The notes beneath the pieces were generated by a model. That model was not told the origin of the DNA, did no database searches, and saw only the letters and a list, made by a program, of their open reading frames with translations. Of a stretch of DNA of 9,897 bases, positions 1 through 6,219 are shown in pieces. Position numbers and translations under genes: made by a program. Positions within the stretch are counted from its first letter, which is position 1, and the number at the start of each line of letters is the position of its first letter. The stretch comes from Acidobacteriota bacterium. Its GTDB lineage: Bacteria; Acidobacteriota; Vicinamibacteria; Vicinamibacterales; 2-12-FULL-66-21. The stretch lies in assembly GCA_013694635.1 (NCBI GenBank), contig JACDCA010000760.1, positions 1 to 9,897 of the forward strand, given 5' to 3'.

Positions 1-1653
1 GCCCCCATCGCCAACCGGCTTGGCATGAGCAAGGTGAAGAACGAGCTCGAGGAGCTGGCGTTCAAGTATCTCGAACCCAAGGCGTACGAGACGCTGCGGT
101 CGCAGGTCGAGAGCCGGCGCCGTACGACCGAGGGGATGATCGAGGAGCTGAAGAAAACGATCACGGCGACGCTCGCCGAGTCGCAGGTCCCAGTGATCCA
201 CATCGACGGCCGGATCAAGCGCCTGTTCAGCATTCACCAGAAACTCAAGCGGCAGAAGATCGATCTCGACCAGGTATACGACCTGGTTGCGCTCCGGATC
301 ATCACCGGCTCGGTGCGGGATTGCTACGCCACGCTCGGCATCATCCACCACACCTGGTCGCCGGTGCCGGGACGGATCAAGGACTTCATCGCGACGCCGA
401 GACCGAACGGGTACCAGTCGCTGCACACATCTGTCGTCAGCGAGCGCGGATTTCCGTTCGAGGTGCAGATCCGATCGAGCGAGATGCATCGCACCGCCGA
501 GGAAGGCATCGCGGCGCACTGGAAGTACAAAGAAGGCCGCGTCGGCGCCGGACGCGACGAGCAGTACTTCGTCTGGCTGCGCCAGCTCCTGGAATGGCAG
601 CAGGAAATACGGGATCCCCAGGAGTTCCTGCAGAACCTGAAGATCGATCTCTACCCGGAGGAGGTCTATATTTTCACCCCCAAGGGGGAAGTGAAAGCGC
701 TGCCGCGGGACGCGTCGCCGGTCGATTTCGCGTATTCGATTCATACCGACGTCGGGCACCAGTGCGTCGGCGCGCGCATCAACGGCAAGATGGTTCCGCT
801 CCGCACCCGGCTGCGCAACGGCGACATCGTCGAGATCCTCACGACCAGCGGCCACAGGCCGAGCCGCGACTGGCTGAACTTCGTCGTGACCTCGCGGGCG
901 CGGAACAAGATCAAGCATTTCATCCACTCAGAGGAAAAGACGCGCAGCCTGGAGCTGGGGCGGCGGCTGTTCGAGAAAGAGGCGCGACGGTTCGGCGTCA
1001 ACATGAAGAGCCTGACCGAACCCGTGTCCGTGAACAAAGTTCTCACCGAGTACGGGATGCAGAAGGTGGACGATCTCTTCGCCGCGATCGGCTACGGCAA
1101 GTTGCCGGCGCGGTCGGTGCTGGCGAAGTTCGTCCCGTCGGAACAGTTGAAGGAAACGCCGGAGACCGGTATTGCCTCGGTCGTCAGGCGGGTACTCGGC
1201 ACCGGCGCGGACAAGATCAAGGTGCGCGGGTTCGACGACCTGCTCGTGTTTCGCGCGCGCTGCTGCAATCCCATTCGCGGCGAACAGATCATCGGTTACA
1301 TCACCCGCGGCAAGGGAGTGTCGGTGCACTCGTCCACGTGCCCGAACGTGGTCAACCTGCTTTACGACCCGGAACGGCGGATAGAAGTCGAGTGGGACAA
1401 AGGGGCTGATTCGTCCCCGTATACGGTACGACTGAGCATCCAGGTCGAAGACCGCAAGGGGATTCTGGCGGATGTGAGCTCGAAGATCGCCGGCATCAAC
1501 ACGAACATCCGGAACGTCGAGGCCACCGTGGACGATCAGCGCGGGCGGATCGACATGACCGTCGAGATCAGCGATCTCAAGCACCTGCAGAAGGTGATCA
1601 AGTCGCTGCGGTCCGTGGAGGGAGTTCTGGACGTTGAGCGAGCCGCGAGGTAA
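1..1653 (+). CDS. rel: Rel/SpoT-family (p)ppGpp synthetase/hydrolase, 5'-truncated by window edge
   Basis: The reading frame is open from base 1, and the first residues continue the conserved family segment before the first ATG (25), so the gene starts upstream. About 550 residues are visible, against roughly 700-750 for the family, and the N-terminal HD hydrolase domain is missing. The synthetase domain spans codons ~70-180, with YDLVALR (candidate metal ligand D94), the YQSLH segment, and E154 in FEVQIRS. The RIKD motif at bases 373-384 is the RxKD type seen in bifunctional Rel/SpoT, not the ExDD type of RelA-only synthetases. A TGS domain follows (~222-282), then a helical region, a zinc-finger-like segment (C421, C422, H443, C447, with family spacing) and a C-terminal ACT domain (~474-550). 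The enzyme transfers pyrophosphate from ATP to GDP/GTP in the stringent response and, in full-length form, probably also degrades the product. It ends in TAA inside an inverted repeat facing ridA. Confidence 0.96.
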   Translation, partial: APIANRLGMSKVKNELEELAFKYLEPKAYETLRSQVESRRRTTEGMIEELKKTITATLAESQVPVIHIDGRIKRLFSIHQKLKRQKIDLDQVYDLVALRIITGSVRDCYATLGIIHHTWSPVPGRIKDFIATPRPNGYQSLHTSVVSERGFPFEVQIRSSEMHRTAEEGIAAHWKYKEGRVGAGRDEQYFVWLRQLLEWQQEIRDPQEFLQNLKIDLYPEEVYIFTPKGEVKALPRDASPVDFAYSIHTDVGHQCVGARINGKMVPLRTRLRNGDIVEILTTSGHRPSRDWLNFVVTSRARNKIKHFIHSEEKTRSLELGRRLFEKEARRFGVNMKSLTEPVSVNKVLTEYGMQKVDDLFAAIGYGKLPARSVLAKFVPSEQLKETPETGIASVVRRVLGTGADKIKVRGFDDLLVFRARCCNPIRGEQIIGYITRGKGVSVHSSTCPNVVNLLYDPERRIEVEWDKGADSSPYTVRLSIQVEDRKGILADVSSKIAGINTNIRNVEATVDDQRGRIDMTVEISDLKHLQKVIKSLRSVEGVLDVERAAR

Positions 1654-1699
1654 CAGGAGATCAGGAGCAAGAGTCTCCTGATCGCTTGACCTCCTGTTA
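1651..1699. terminator. Nested inverted repeat between convergent rel and ridA, candidate bidirectional terminator
   Basis: The outer arms are TAACAGGAG (1651-1659) and CTCCTGTTA (1691-1699). The inner arms are ATCAGGAG (1660-1667) and CTCCTGAT (1675-1682), with a 7-base loop. All pairings are perfect, with an 8-base bulge on the right side only. The outer arms contain the TAA of rel (1651-1653) and the TAA of ridA (1697-1699). There is no T-run on either strand, so it is not a canonical intrinsic terminator. It could block transcription in both directions or protect the 3' ends of both mRNAs. Confidence 0.6.
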
Positions 1700-2095
1700 T
1701 CCGAGCGAAGCGATGACGTCGATTTCGATGCGGGCGTCCTTGGGGAGCCGGACGGCTTGAATGGTGGCGCGGGCTGGAGCGGGTGCCGAGAAGTAGGTGC
1801 CGTACACCGCGTTCATCGCCGTAAAGTCATCCATGTCCGCGAGGTAGACGGTCGACCGAACCACGTGATCCAGCGACGAACCGCCGGCCTCCAGGATGGC
1901 CTTGAGGTTGGCAAAAACGCGGTGTGTCTGTGCCGCGATGTCCCCATCCACGAGCGCGCCGGTTGCTGGATCGAGCGGGATCTGCCCTGAGACGAACAGT
2001 AGACCGCCAGCCCGGATGCCTTGTGAGTAGGGGCCGATCGCTTGGGGAGCGGACGGCGTGGAAACCGCCTCGCGCACCTTCTTCCACATCTGCAT
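1697..2095 (-). CDS. ridA: RidA family (YjgF/YER057c/UK114) enamine/imine deaminase
   Basis: The protein has 132 residues, the usual size for RidA. The family signature is continuous: APQAIGPYSQ near the N-terminus (Y23), FVSGQIPLDP (~34-43), and a C-terminal segment with PARAT (R109, equivalent to the substrate-carboxylate-binding Arg105 of E. coli RidA) and E124. RidA hydrolyses reactive enamines and imines such as 2-aminoacrylate, released by PLP-dependent dehydratases, and so protects PLP enzymes in the cytosol. It usually acts as a homotrimer. ATG codons at 2095 and 2089 are both possible starts. The first lies 22 bases after the rpmB stop and has only a weak GGAAG-like ribosome site upstream. 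The gene is very likely co-transcribed with rpmB. Its stop codon sits in the dyad shared with rel. Confidence 0.93.
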   Translation of the reverse strand: MQMWKKVREAVSTPSAPQAIGPYSQGIRAGGLLFVSGQIPLDPATGALVDGDIAAQTHRVFANLKAILEAGGSSLDHVVRSTVYLADMDDFTAMNAVYGTYFSAPAPARATIQAVRLPKDARIEIDVIASLG

Positions 2096-2117
2096 TCGCG
2101 CGCTTCCGGACGGCCGC

Positions 2118-2309
2118 CTATGCGGCTTTGACGATCTTGTTGGACCGGAGGCAGCGGGTGCACACGCGCAGGCGGCGGATGCCGCCGTTCACGAGCGCCC
2201 GGACGCGCTGAAGGTTGGGCTCGAAACGCCGCGGCGTGACGTTGTGGGCGTGACTGATATTGCGGCCGACGACCGGCCCTTTTCCGCAGATTTCGCAGCG
2301 TTTCGCCAT
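2118..2309 (-). CDS. rpmB: Large subunit ribosomal protein bL28
   Basis: This 63-residue basic protein opens with MAKRCEICGKGPVVGRNISHAHN, which is characteristic of bL28, and carries the RRFEPNLQ segment. It has two CxxC pairs (C5/C8 and C50/C53), making it the zinc-binding (C+) form of L28. The protein is a component of the 50S subunit. It is the first gene of a short minus-strand transcript, followed by ridA. The ATG at 2309 is preceded by a weak AGGT-like ribosome site, and a candidate promoter and hairpins lie in the leader upstream. Zinc-type L28 is a common primary form in many bacteria. In others a zinc-free paralogue replaces it under zinc limitation, but no such copy is visible here. 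Confidence 0.96.
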   Translation of the reverse strand: MAKRCEICGKGPVVGRNISHAHNVTPRRFEPNLQRVRALVNGGIRRLRVCTRCLRSNKIVKAA

Positions 2310-2340
2310 GACTGACCTGTAGATGCCTCGTGTATCGAGA

Positions 2341-2358
2341 CCGCCCCGTTCGGGGCGG
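2341..2358 (-). other. GC-rich stem-loop in the rpmB leader
   Basis: The arms CCGCCCC (2341-2347) and GGGGCGG (2352-2358) pair perfectly around a 4-base loop. A second small hairpin (CTCG 2327-2330 with CGAG 2336-2339) lies directly beside it, nearer rpmB. If transcription starts near 2364, this stem forms almost at the 5' end of the rpmB mRNA. No T-run follows on either strand, so it does not look like a terminator. A 5' stabilising hairpin or a leader control element is possible. Confidence 0.5.
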
Positions 2359-2370
2359 AAAGAACTTCAA

Positions 2371-2379
2371 ATTGTAGCA
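2371..2379 (-). promoter_or_regulatory. Candidate extended -10 promoter for rpmB-ridA
   Basis: Read on the minus strand the sequence is TGCTACAAT, a TGn extension followed by TACAAT (5 of 6 matches to TATAAT). No good -35 box is found 16-18 bases upstream, which fits an extended -10 promoter. The predicted start is near 2364, giving a leader of about 55 bases before the rpmB ATG. Confidence 0.5.
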
Positions 2380-2434
2380 CGGCGACGTGTTGGCCTCGCC
2401 CACACGCGGTGCGCCCTCTCCATTCACAGGCCGT

Positions 2435-2452
2435 CGTCCTGTCCAGAGGACG
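2435..2452. other. Small hairpin in the divergent intergenic region
   Basis: CGTCCT (2435-2440) and AGGACG (2447-2452) form a perfect 6-bp stem with a 6-base loop. It lies upstream of both divergent promoters in the 2310-2660 gap. No T-run, promoter or ORF is associated with it. It could be an operator-like dyad or chance. Confidence 0.25.
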
Positions 2453-2549
2453 AAACGAACCGCCGCATACCAGTCGAGCGTCTAAAGTGACCATGAGGCG
2501 GTTATTGCAAGCTTGACCCTCCGCAAGGGTTCATTTCTGCGACGCGGCT

Positions 2550-2577
2550 TTGACTTTTGGCTCAACCGTTGTAGACT
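2550..2577 (+). promoter_or_regulatory. Candidate sigma70-type promoter for the DksA-like gene
   Basis: The -35 element TTGACT (2550-2555) is separated by 16 bases from the -10-like TAGACT (2572-2577). The predicted start is near 2584, giving a leader of about 77 bases before the ATG at 2661. This is the best -35/-10 pair in the intergenic region on the plus strand. Confidence 0.55.
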
Positions 2578-2590
2578 AACTGGATTTTAC

Positions 2591-2621
2591 CGCTGGCAGA
2601 TACCTTGCATAACGGCCAGCG
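2591..2621 (+). other. Inverted repeat in the leader of the DksA-like gene
   Basis: CGCTGGC (2591-2597) and GCCAGCG (2615-2621) are perfect 7-bp complementary arms around a 17-base loop. They lie just after the predicted transcription start and before the ribosome site at 2646-2654. The element could be an mRNA leader hairpin or a binding dyad. There is no direct evidence of function. Confidence 0.35.
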
Positions 2622-2657
2622 ACATAGCGGCGTACGCGGAGGCGGAAGGAGAGGAAT

Positions 2658-2705
2658 CATATGGCAGTTAATAAGCATATGGCAGTTAATAAGGCTGTTA
2701 ATAAG
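2658..2705 (+). repeat. 18-bp tandem direct repeat (2 full copies plus a 12-bp partial) at the start of the DksA-like gene
   Basis: CATATGGCAGTTAATAAG occurs at 2658-2675 and, identically, at 2676-2693. A third, partial copy (GCTGTTAATAAG) fills 2694-2705. The unit is six codons long, so copy number can change without a frameshift. Each full copy carries an ATG in the gene's frame. The block is much richer in A+T than its surroundings. It encodes MAVNKHMAVNKAVNK at the N-terminus if translation starts at 2661. Confidence 0.95.
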
Positions 2706-3143
2706 GAGCCCGGACACATGAACCGGGATCGGTATTCGGAGCTGAAGAGTATCCTCGAAGAACGGCGGCGCGAGATCATGGATCAGGTCCAGGGGAAGAT
2801 CCGTGACGTCCGAACCGAGGGGGCGAACAACCCGAACCAGGGGGTTCTGGATGCCGCCGAAAGCTCCGAGATGGACATTCAGGATGACATCGAGTTCGCG
2901 CTCATCCAGATGAAGTCGGAGACGCTCAGCAAGATCGAGGAAGCGCTCCACCGGCTCGAAGAGAATACGTTTGGCTACTGTTTCGAGTGCGGCGAGGAGA
3001 TTTCCGAACGCCGCCTTCGCGCCCTGCCGTTCGCGGTCCGCTGCAAGGACTGTGAAGAGGCGCGCGAGAACGTTCAGCAGCGCGAGCGTATGATGCAGCA
3101 GCGCCGCGGCGCTTCTTCGCTGTTCCTCGACGTGCAAGGGTAA
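2661..3143 (+). CDS. DksA/TraR-family C4 zinc-finger transcriptional regulator
   Basis: DksA-family proteins insert a coiled coil into the secondary channel of RNA polymerase and, often with (p)ppGpp, reset promoter activity. This 160-residue protein has a charged coiled-coil region (~20-105) and a C4 zinc finger with C107, C110, C128 and C131 in the family context FGYCFECG...RCKDC. A basic Gln/Arg-rich tail (~138-150) follows. Aligned on the zinc finger, the DxxDxA tip motif of E. coli DksA corresponds to D64-A-A-E67-S-S69 here, i.e. DxxExS, so function may differ in detail. Two starts are plausible: ATG 2661 with AAGGAGAGG at 2646-2654, and ATG 2718 with AAGGAG at 2703-2708. The later start begins directly at the coiled coil and removes the repeat-encoded leader peptide (141 residues). 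The family is certain. Equivalence to dksA itself is not, so no symbol is given. Confidence 0.88.
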   Translation: MAVNKHMAVNKAVNKEPGHMNRDRYSELKSILEERRREIMDQVQGKIRDVRTEGANNPNQGVLDAAESSEMDIQDDIEFALIQMKSETLSKIEEALHRLEENTFGYCFECGEEISERRLRALPFAVRCKDCEEARENVQQRERMMQQRRGASSLFLDVQG

Positions 3144-3186
3144 GGCAAAGGCCGAAGCTGAACGCTGAAGTCTGAGGTCTCAACGG

Positions 3187-3223
3187 AAGGGCGAAGCAGC
3201 CGGTTGCCGCTTCGCCCTTTTTT
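3187..3223 (+). terminator. Rho-independent terminator after the DksA-like gene
   Basis: The arms AAGGGCGAAGC (3187-3197) and GCTTCGCCCTT (3209-3219) are perfectly complementary over 11 bp, with an 11-base loop, and run into six Ts (3218-3223). It lies 43 bases after the stop codon and separates this gene from lon. Confidence 0.92.
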
Positions 3224-3233
3224 CTGTACAAGC
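3205..3233 (+). promoter_or_regulatory. Weak candidate promoter for lon overlapping the terminator
   Basis: TTGCCG (3205-3210) and TACAAG (3228-3233) are 17 bases apart and each matches the sigma70 consensus at 4 of 6 positions. The -35 would lie in the loop and right arm of the preceding terminator. The predicted start near 3239-3240 leaves only a few bases before the lon ATG at 3246. This is tentative, but only 22 bases separate the terminator T-run from the lon start, so a lon promoter in or upstream of the terminator is needed unless there is read-through. Confidence 0.25.
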
Positions 3234-3245
3234 GTCCTATCTACT

Positions 3246-5693
3246 ATGACCGACGAAATGACCCCAGGCGGCGCGGCGTATGACTCCGACGGCACCGAGA
3301 CGCCGCTCGAGATACCGGCCGAACTGCCCATCCTGCCTCTGCGGGATACCGTACTCTTCCCGAATTCGTTCATGCCGCTCGCGGTTGCGCGGGAGGCGTC
3401 CGTCCGCCTCATCGACGAGGCGACCGCAACGGGACGCATGATCGGCGTCTTCACCCAGCGTGAGGCAGCGACCGAAGAACCGCTGCAGGAAGACCTCTAC
3501 CCCATCGGCACCGCGACGCACATCCACAAGATGTTCAAGCTGCCCGATGGCAGCCTGCGCCTCATCGTGCAGGGGCTTGCCCGGATCCGGCTGGACGGCA
3601 TCGCCCAGACGCGGCCCTATCTGCGTGGCGCGGTATCGGCCGCCGACGAAGTGCTGCGAGACGAGGATCATCTCGAGATCGACGCCCTGCAGCGGAACAT
3701 CAAGAGCAATTTCCAGCAGGTGGTGTCGCTCTCTCCGTTGCTGTCGGACGATCTCCAGGCGCTGGCCGTCAACATTACCGACCCCGGCAAACTGGCGGAT
3801 TTCATTGCCTCCAGCCTGACGACGATCGGGACGCCGGTCAAGCAGGAGGTGCTCGACACGCTCGACATCCGCGCCCGCATGGACTCCCTGAATCGACTGC
3901 TGATCAAGGAGCTCGAGGTGCTCGAGCTCGGCTCGAAGATTCAGTCGCAGGTGCAGTCTGAGGTCGGCAAGAACCAGCGCGAGTACTTCCTCCGCGAGCA
4001 GCTCAAGGCCATCCAGAGAGAGCTCGGCGAGGGGGATGAGCAGGCCAAGGAGATCGACGAGCTGCGCAGCAAGATCGAAGCAGCCGGGATGCCCGAGGGA
4101 GTAAAAAAGGAAACGTTAAGGGAGCTGGACCGCCTGTCGAAGATGCCGGTCGCCGCGGCCGAGTACACCGTCTCGCGCACGTACCTCGACTGGATTGTCG
4201 CGCTGCCCTGGTCGCGGCGCACCGAGGACTCGATCGACCTGAAGCGGACGAAGGAGGTTCTCGACGCCGATCACTCGGGGCTCGAGAAGGTGAAGGACCG
4301 CGTGCTCGAATACCTCGCGGTTCGCAAGCTCAATCCCGACGTGAAGGGACCGATCCTGTGCTTCCTGGGACCGCCTGGAGTCGGCAAGACCTCGCTGGCG
4401 CGATCGATCGCCAACTCGCTCGGGCGCAAGTTCGTCCGCGTCTCGCTCGGAGGGATGCGCGACGAGGCCGAGATCCGGGGCCATCGCCGTACCTACATCG
4501 GTGCGCTGCCGGGGCAGATCATCCAGGGCCTCCGCCGCGCGGAATCGAAGAATCCGGTCTTCATCCTCGACGAGATCGACAAGCTCGGGGCTGATTTCCG
4601 AGGCGATCCCGCATCGGCGCTGCTCGAGGTGCTGGATCCCGAACAGAACAACACCTTCCGCGATCACTACCTGGACGTGCCGTTCGATCTCTCGGAGGTT
4701 CTGTTCCTGACGACCGCCAACGTGCTGGATCCCGTGCCGCCGGCGCTCCGCGACCGCATGGAAGTGCTCGAGCTGGCGGGATACACGGAAGAAGAAAAGC
4801 TGAAGATCGCGTTCGAACACCTGATCGCCAAGCAGGTGAAGAACCACGGCCTGACCGAGGCCTTCATCGAGTTCACCGAACCTGCGATCCGGTCGGTCAT
4901 CCGCAACTACACGCGGGAAGCGGGCGTGCGCAATCTCGAGCGCGAGATCGGCGCTCTCTGCCGGAAGATCGCGCGCCGGCGGGCCGAGGGAGACGAGGAC
5001 AAAGTCGTGATCACGGCGGAGCTGGTGACCCAGTTCCTCGGCGCGCCGACGTTTCTCGACGAAGAGATCGAGAACCGAACCAAGGACCCTGGCGTGGCCG
5101 TCGGCCTCGCGTGGACACCCGCGGGCGGAGAGGTTCTGTTCATCGAGGCCTCGCGCATGCAGGGCGCCGGCAGCCTCACGCTGACGGGCCACCTCGGCGA
5201 CGTGATGAAGGAATCCGCGCGCACGGCACTCTCGTGGTTCCGCGCCAATGCGCCCCATTACGGTGTCGATCCCGCGTTCTACAAGGACGCGGAGATCCAT
5301 CTCCACGTGCCGTCAGGCGCCATCCCGAAGGACGGCCCCTCGGCGGGCGTGACGATGGTGGCGGCGCTCGCGTCGGAGTTGACGCGTCGTCCTGTCCGCG
5401 GCGACGTCGCAATGACGGGGGAAATCACCCTGTCGGGTCGTGTGCTGCCGGTGGGCGGGATCAAGGAAAAGGTACTCGCCGCGCGCAGGCACGGCGTGAC
5501 CGAGGTGATCCTCCCGCGTCAGAACGAGAAGAACATCCGCGAGGACCTGACCGAGGACCTCCGGCGCGAGCTCACGATTCACTACGTGTCGGAGATCGAG
5601 GAGGTGCTCGCGCTCGTGCTGACGCCGTCCTCGGCGCAGACTCGAACCGCGATGCCGCCGAACGATTCCGCCGTCCGAACCACGGTGAACTGA
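3246..5693 (+). CDS. lon: ATP-dependent protease Lon (LonA type)
   Basis: Lon is a cytosolic homo-hexameric AAA+ serine protease that degrades misfolded and selected regulatory proteins. This 815-residue protein has the full architecture. The N-terminal LON substrate-binding domain begins at ELPILPLRD (~21). A coiled-coil linker with the conserved NQREYFLREQLKAI segment follows. The AAA+ module has Walker A GPPGVGKT (375-382) and Walker B VFILDE (438-443). The C-terminal protease domain has Ser699 in DGPSAG and Lys742 in GGIKEK, 43 residues apart as in E. coli (S679/K722). The ATG at 3246 was chosen because an in-frame upstream ATG (3204) lies inside the terminator hairpin. No clear Shine-Dalgarno site precedes it. 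The last ~20 residues are a Ser/Thr/Ala-rich tail not expected to be part of the protease fold. lon ends 4 bases from the convergent NUDIX gene. Confidence 0.97.
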   Translation: MTDEMTPGGAAYDSDGTETPLEIPAELPILPLRDTVLFPNSFMPLAVAREASVRLIDEATATGRMIGVFTQREAATEEPLQEDLYPIGTATHIHKMFKLPDGSLRLIVQGLARIRLDGIAQTRPYLRGAVSAADEVLRDEDHLEIDALQRNIKSNFQQVVSLSPLLSDDLQALAVNITDPGKLADFIASSLTTIGTPVKQEVLDTLDIRARMDSLNRLLIKELEVLELGSKIQSQVQSEVGKNQREYFLREQLKAIQRELGEGDEQAKEIDELRSKIEAAGMPEGVKKETLRELDRLSKMPVAAAEYTVSRTYLDWIVALPWSRRTEDSIDLKRTKEVLDADHSGLEKVKDRVLEYLAVRKLNPDVKGPILCFLGPPGVGKTSLARSIANSLGRKFVRVSLGGMRDEAEIRGHRRTYIGALPGQIIQGLRRAESKNPVFILDEIDKLGADFRGDPASALLEVLDPEQNNTFRDHYLDVPFDLSEVLFLTTANVLDPVPPALRDRMEVLELAGYTEEEKLKIAFEHLIAKQVKNHGLTEAFIEFTEPAIRSVIRNYTREAGVRNLEREIGALCRKIARRRAEGDEDKVVITAELVTQFLGAPTFLDEEIENRTKDPGVAVGLAWTPAGGEVLFIEASRMQGAGSLTLTGHLGDVMKESARTALSWFRANAPHYGVDPAFYKDAEIHLHVPSGAIPKDGPSAGVTMVAALASELTRRPVRGDVAMTGEITLSGRVLPVGGIKEKVLAARRHGVTEVILPRQNEKNIREDLTEDLRRELTIHYVSEIEEVLALVLTPSSAQTRTAMPPNDSAVRTTVN

Positions 5694-5697
5694 GGTT

Positions 5698-6219
5698 TCA
5701 GATCATGCCGAGGGCCACGACGGTCTTCATATCGCGGATCTCGCCGCGACGGGCCATGTCCCTGGCGTCCGGCAGCGTGAACGTCCGTACTTCGATGTCT
5801 TCGTCTTCGTCCAGCGCCGCGGGTACAGTCGGGTCTTCGAGGGTCGACAGGCGGTAGAAGATCATTTCCTCGTCGCAGTAACCCGGCGTCGGGTAGAACG
5901 CGCCAAGACGGACGATCGTCGCCGGCACCTGGCCGATTTCTTCGTGACATTCACGCCGTGCGGCCTGTTCGGGCGATTCCCCAGGGTCGATGCTGCCTGC
6001 TGGGAATTCCCAGAGCCACTGACCGACGGCATGGCGATACTGCCTGATCAGAATGACCTGCCCGGCTTCGGGCACGGGGATGAGCACAACGGACTTCGGG
6101 TGACGCACCACATCGACCGTGACCGTGCGGCCGTGCGGCAGCCGGACTTCGTCCCGATCGACGTCGAACACCCGTCCATCGAAGGCCCGTTCACTCTTGA
6201 TCAGCTGGGCATCACTCAT
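5698..6219 (-). CDS. NUDIX hydrolase, ADP-ribose pyrophosphatase-like
   Basis: This 173-residue protein has a complete Nudix box at residues 75-96 (G-x5-E-x7-R-E-C-H-E-E-I-G), with E81, R89, E90, E93 and E94 in the expected metal-binding positions. A conserved-type Pro (P112, in YPTPGYCDE) lies about 15 residues after the box, which is typical of ADP-ribose pyrophosphatases, and WLWEFPAG precedes the box as in that subfamily. It probably hydrolyses ADP-ribose or related nucleoside diphosphate sugars to AMP and a sugar phosphate. The exact substrate cannot be read from sequence. It is the last gene of the ileS operon: its ATG overlaps the end of rluD by 8 bases, and a good AAGGGA ribosome site (6226-6231, minus strand) lies within rluD. 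The stop codon is 4 bases from the lon stop. Confidence 0.9.
   Translation of the reverse strand: MSDAQLIKSERAFDGRVFDVDRDEVRLPHGRTVTVDVVRHPKSVVLIPVPEAGQVILIRQYRHAVGQWLWEFPAGSIDPGESPEQAARRECHEEIGQVPATIVRLGAFYPTPGYCDEEMIFYRLSTLEDPTVPAALDEDEDIEVRTFTLPDARDMARRGEIRDMKTVVALGMI

Noticed and set aside
321..1409. A 362-codon plus-strand frame inside rel, and a 218-codon antisense frame at 928-1584
   Set aside because: Both overlap the conserved synthetase, TGS and C-terminal domains of Rel in other frames. The translations are low-complexity and Arg-rich, typical of GC-rich shadow frames.
2432..2444. A 13-base match (CGTCGTCCTGTCC) also found inside lon near 5385
   Set aside because: It is a short GC-rich match with one copy inside conserved coding sequence, and no other shared flank; chance is sufficient.
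2380..2540. A possible small RNA or tRNA in the divergent intergenic region
   Set aside because: No cloverleaf, T-loop consensus, SRP core motif, or promoter-terminator pair could be found. Only isolated short hairpins are present.
3204..3245. A Lon start at ATG 3204
   Set aside because: That ATG... the in-frame upstream start lies within the terminator hairpin and T-run, and its extra 14 residues are encoded by terminator sequence.
4116..5306. A 396-codon open frame antisense to lon
   Set aside because: It lies entirely opposite a highly conserved Lon coding region. Long antisense frames are expected from GC-rich codon use, and its product is Arg/Glu-rich with no recognisable domain.
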